Assembly: GCA_900768915.1 (NCBI GenBank)
Contig: CAAGEQ010000013.1
Location: 1-32,222, forward strand
Reading direction: 5' to 3'
Source: Candidatus Gastranaerophilales bacterium
GTDB lineage: Bacteria; Cyanobacteriota; Vampirovibrionia; Gastranaerophilales; Gastranaerophilaceae
DNA length: 32,222 nt
The position numbers and the translations under genes were made by a program. The notes below the pieces were generated by a model that was given only the letters and a program-made list of their open reading frames with translations, was not told the origin of the DNA and ran no database searches. Positions 29,601 to 32,222 of the stretch are shown here, piece after piece; the stretch's first letter is position 1; the number at the start of each line of letters is the position of its first letter.

Positions 29601-30659
29601 TTAACCCATAATTATTTTCATTACAGCATCTAATTCTGCTGGTGCTTTTTTGACTTCTGCATTAGCATATTTAATAGCATTATCTGGATCTTTTAATCCA
29701 TTACCAGTTAATACACAAACTATATCAGAACCGTCTTTTACAAGGTTTTGTTCTTTTGCTTGAATTAAGCCTGCAACAGATGCTGCACTTGCCGGTTCTG
29801 CAAAGATACCTTCTGTTGATGCTAATAGTTTATATGCTTCGACTATTTTTTCATCTGTTACGCAGCCAATTTTACCATTACTTTCATCTCTTGCAGCAAC
29901 GGCTTTATCCCAACTTGCAGGATTACCTATTCTAATAGCAGTTGCAAGTGTTTCAGGATTAAGAATTCTTTCGCCACGAACAATTGCTGCAGAACCTTCT
30001 GCTTCATATCCCATCATTTTTGGTAATGATGATATTTTACCAATTTCATTGTATTCTTTGTATCCTTTCCAGTATGCTGTAATATTACCAGCATTGCCAA
30101 CCGGAATAAAGTGATAATCAGGTGCTTTACCTAAAGCATCACATATTTCAAATGCACCAGTTTTTTGTCCTTCTATTCTATATGGATTTACTGAATTAAC
30201 TAGTGTAATAGGTTGTGTGTCAGAAATTTTTCTTACAAATTCTAATGCCACGTCAAAATTACCTTGAATAGCAATTATTTCTGCTCCGTACATCATCGCT
30301 TGCGAAAGTTTACCTAGTGCTATGTATCCATCAGGAATCAAGACTAATGTTCTCATTCCTGCTTTTGCACCGTATGCTGCAGCAGATGCACTTGTATTAC
30401 CAGTTGAAGCACAAATAATTGCTTCTGAACCTGATTCTTTTGCCTTTGTTACAGCCATTGTCATACCACGGTCTTTAAAACTACCGGTTGGGTTACAACC
30501 ATCAAATTTTAAATAAATATTAGCATCTAAACCTATTTTTTTTGCAAGATTATCTGCTTTTATCAAAGGAGTATTTCCTTCGTTGAGAGTTACAACAGGT
30601 GTTGTATCTGTTACAGGTAAATATTCTCTATATCTGTTAATTAAACCTTGATAATACAT
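29601..30659 (-). CDS. thrC: Threonine synthase
   Basis: PLP enzyme turning O-phosphohomoserine into threonine. The 352-aa length fits the shorter class (Bacillus/cyanobacterial type). Motifs: LNEGNTPLIKADNL, KFDGCNPTGSFKDRGM with the PLP-binding Lys (FKDRG), ICASTGNTSASAAAYGA, IPVGNAGNITAYWKGY (phosphate loop) and CVLTGNGLKDPD. Shine-Dalgarno AAAGGAG. It follows hom by 14 nt: a two-gene threonine operon without thrB in this window. Confidence 0.96.
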   Translation of the reverse strand: MYYQGLINRYREYLPVTDTTPVVTLNEGNTPLIKADNLAKKIGLDANIYLKFDGCNPTGSFKDRGMTMAVTKAKESGSEAIICASTGNTSASAAAYGAKAGMRTLVLIPDGYIALGKLSQAMMYGAEIIAIQGNFDVALEFVRKISDTQPITLVNSVNPYRIEGQKTGAFEICDALGKAPDYHFIPVGNAGNITAYWKGYKEYNEIGKISSLPKMMGYEAEGSAAIVRGERILNPETLATAIRIGNPASWDKAVAARDESNGKIGCVTDEKIVEAYKLLASTEGIFAEPASAASVAGLIQAKEQNLVKDGSDIVCVLTGNGLKDPDNAIKYANAEVKKAPAELDAVMKIIMG

Positions 30660-30673
30660 TCGTTACTCCTTTT

Positions 30674-31933
30674 CTATAATTCTACTCTTATTAAACTATT
30701 AATTGTACAATCTTTTAATTCTGATATTGCTGATTGTATATCTGCTTCTTTACATTTTTCTGTAATAACTGTAATATCAGCCGTATTGTCATCAGATACA
30801 CCTTTTTGTAAAATGCTAGATAAACTAATATGTTTGTTTGCACAAATAGTACCTATCTTACCAATAACACCAATATTGTTTGGTGCAGTGATAGAAATAT
30901 AATATTTATTATATGTTTCAGAAATATCAATCATTTTTGCATTTTCTGAGTGGTTACATCTCATCATTGGTAAGATATATTCAGAATGTTTTAATTCTTC
31001 TACAATATTTAAAATGTCGCCTACAACAGAACTGGCTGTTGGAAATTCACCTGCCCCAGGACCTGAAAATGCAATTTTACCCATTGGGTAACCATTTAAA
31101 CATACAGAATTTGTTACATAGTTAATATGTGCTAGTTCAGAATGTTTCGAAACTAACATTGGGTGTACACGAACATCTGCATTGCCGTTTTCATCTAGAT
31201 TACCTAGTGCGATAAGTTTAATTTTATATCCAAGTTCATTAGCCATTTGCATATCTTCTGCACGAACTTTTGTAATACCTTCTCTATAAACATTATTTAA
31301 TTTTACTCTTTTGCCAAAAGCAATTGTTGATAACGTTGTAATCTTGTAAGCAGCATCAAAACCTTCAACATCACCTGTTGGATCAGTTTCTGCATAACCT
31401 AATTCTTGTGCTTCTTTTAAAACATCAGCATAAGATGCTCCATCAGTATCCATTTTCGTAAGAATATAGTTTGTAGTACCGTTTAATATTGCTTTAATTT
31501 GAGTGATTTTGTTTCCTGCCATAATAGTTTTTATAGGCATAATTAATGGAATACCACCAGCAATGGCTGCCTCATATAAAACAACTTTGTTATGCTTTTC
31601 TGCTAAATTAAATAATTCTTCACCTTTTTTGGCTAATAATTCCTTATTTGCAGTAACAATATGTTTACCGTTTTCTATTGCTTTTGAAATTATATCCCAT
31701 GCCGGATTAACACCACCAATAACTTCTACTAATATATCAATATCTGGATTATTAACTATTTCATAAGGATCAGTTGTCATTAATGACTCATCAAAGTTTT
31801 CTATCTCTCTTTTTTTGTTAATGTTTTTCACTGCAATTTTAACTATTTCAACATCATTAAAATTTTGTAATGTCTTATAAACACCAGTTCCAACTGTGCC
31901 TAGACCAATTAAACCAACTTTAAATTTTGCCAT
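30674..31933 (-). CDS. hom: Homoserine dehydrogenase
   Basis: Reduces aspartate semialdehyde to homoserine, the branch to threonine and methionine. The 419-aa protein has an NAD(P)-binding N-terminus (VGLIGLGTVGTGVYK), the catalytic core EAAIAGGIPLIMPIKTIMAG, LNGTTNYIL, GYAETDPTGDVEGFDAAYK, and a C-terminal ACT domain (~345-419, ITAPNNIGVIGKIGTI), which usually gives feedback inhibition by threonine. The frame is open from 31960, but AAGAGGAT before the ATG at 31933 decides the start. Confidence 0.96.
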   Translation of the reverse strand: MAKFKVGLIGLGTVGTGVYKTLQNFNDVEIVKIAVKNINKKREIENFDESLMTTDPYEIVNNPDIDILVEVIGGVNPAWDIISKAIENGKHIVTANKELLAKKGEELFNLAEKHNKVVLYEAAIAGGIPLIMPIKTIMAGNKITQIKAILNGTTNYILTKMDTDGASYADVLKEAQELGYAETDPTGDVEGFDAAYKITTLSTIAFGKRVKLNNVYREGITKVRAEDMQMANELGYKIKLIALGNLDENGNADVRVHPMLVSKHSELAHINYVTNSVCLNGYPMGKIAFSGPGAGEFPTASSVVGDILNIVEELKHSEYILPMMRCNHSENAKMIDISETYNKYYISITAPNNIGVIGKIGTICANKHISLSSILQKGVSDDNTADITVITEKCKEADIQSAISELKDCTINSLIRVEL

Positions 31934-31968
31934 CTTTAATCCTCTTATTATCTTAAACAATTTTTAAT

Positions 31969-32032
31969 ATCCTACTATAAACACGTAGTGACTGTAAAGT
32001 ATTATTATTCTTTAATACTTATTGTAACAAAA
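31969..32032. promoter_or_regulatory. Divergent control region of hom and the right-edge gene
   Basis: For hom (- strand): TTTACA (31998-31993), 18-nt spacer, TAGGAT (31974-31969). An 8-bp inverted repeat AAGTATTA (31997-32004) / TAATACTT (32013-32020) overlaps the hom -35. It is followed by ATTGTAACAAAA (32021-32032), the TGTAACAAA site shared with three other genes, here in the orientation of the right-edge gene. TATATA at 32063-32068 is a possible -10 for that gene. Confidence 0.5.
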
Positions 32033-32076
32033 TGTAAAGATGTTATTTAAAATCCTAAAGATTATATAAAAGTTTG

Positions 32077-32094
32077 CCGTAATACAAATTACGG
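32077..32094 (+). promoter_or_regulatory. Hairpin in the leader of the right-edge gene
   Basis: Perfect 7-bp stem CCGTAAT / ATTACGG with loop ACAA, starting near the predicted transcript 5' end and lying 22 nt before the ATG. No T run follows, so it is not a terminator; a 5' stabilising hairpin of a strongly expressed mRNA is plausible. Confidence 0.5.
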
Positions 32095-32116
32095 AACAGA
32101 AATAAGGAATACGGAT

Positions 32117-32222
32117 ATGGGTTTATCATCATCACAAGCAAGATTGCTTAATTTGACAGCTAGAATGCACCAAATAGAATACAAGGCAGCAAAATTAGAA
32201 GCTCAAAAATTACAGATGGCAA
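32117..32222 (+). CDS. N-terminus of an unrecognised, probably lineage-specific protein (partial)
   Basis: The gene starts at ATG 32117 with AAGGA 8 nt upstream and runs off the window after 35 codons: MGLSSSQARLLNLTARMHQI, then EYKAAKLEAQKLQMA. It is a charged amphipathic helix, no signal peptide. I associate the MGxSxSQARLLxLTARxxxxE start with multi-copy proteins of unknown function in Gastranaerophilales; that is recall, not a search result. The TGTAACAAA site and 5' hairpin upstream suggest regulated, strong expression. Confidence 0.7.
   Translation, partial: MGLSSSQARLLNLTARMHQIEYKAAKLEAQKLQMA

Noticed and set aside
1..32222. CRISPR array, insertion sequence, prophage or integrase genes
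   Set aside because: No regularly spaced repeats, terminal inverted repeats with a transposase, or phage genes were seen; apart from the tmRNA no tRNA or rRNA gene was recognised.

Overview
The window is about 32 kb of very AT-rich bacterial DNA. The gene content is that of a non-photosynthetic diderm: a KDO transferase for LPS, a complete MlaE/MlaF/MlaD-type lipid transport cassette, and ordinary housekeeping genes. The best fit is a gut-type Gastranaerophilales member (Vampirovibrionia / 'Melainabacteria', Cyanobacteriota). This is an inference. It rests on three lineage-specific-looking proteins (at 3230-3685, 4004-5398 and the MGLSSSQARLL... protein at the right edge), an AAA ATPase with an N-terminal LTFKG motif, a tmRNA tag that recalls cyanobacterial tags, and a pheT without pheS.

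Layout, left to right. (1) 1-3273: the tail of an unknown + strand gene and a shared terminator; rplU-rpmA on the - strand; two small unknown + strand genes; then a CooC/MinD-like ATPase translationally coupled to folD. (2) 3230-5540: two probably lineage-specific genes facing away from each other across a structured 318-nt regulatory region. One encodes a 464-aa protein built from two copies of an EF-hand-like module. After it comes a candidate small RNA on the - strand with its own near-consensus promoter and terminator. (3) 5668-10172: glgC and an MFS sugar-type symporter (glycogen/sugar economy), then a stand-alone classical AAA ATPase. (4) 10245-16198: pyk, a YhcH-family cupin protein, an exported SH3-like protein behind pheT, and a YfiH-type laccase-domain protein. 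(5) 16199-22697: a long - strand run, pyrH-frr-cdsA-rnc-rpe-mlaE-mlaF-mlaD, joining translation, RNA processing, phospholipid synthesis and lipid transport. Its RNase III has Cys where the family has a metal-binding Asp. (6) 22787-26000: an orphan DRE-TIM aldolase-like gene, a 72-aa LuxR-type regulator with a CACGTG palindrome at its promoter, waaA/kdtA, and a complete one-piece tmRNA gene with encoded CCA. (7) 26001-32222: remnants of a MerR-type promoter with a truncated ORF, an EamA exporter, a frameshifted MFS exporter, hisS, the hom-thrC threonine operon, and the start of another lineage-type gene.

Two patterns cut across these regions. The 9-mer TGTAACAAA lies upstream of four unknown, probably lineage-specific genes and was not noticed upstream of housekeeping genes. 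Several genes (1239, yfiH, mlaE, the aldolase, hisS) have no Shine-Dalgarno but carry a -10-like hexamer 6-11 nt before the ATG, which suggests leaderless mRNAs. Start codons were moved inward from the longest ORF for several genes because a clear Shine-Dalgarno decides for the internal start.
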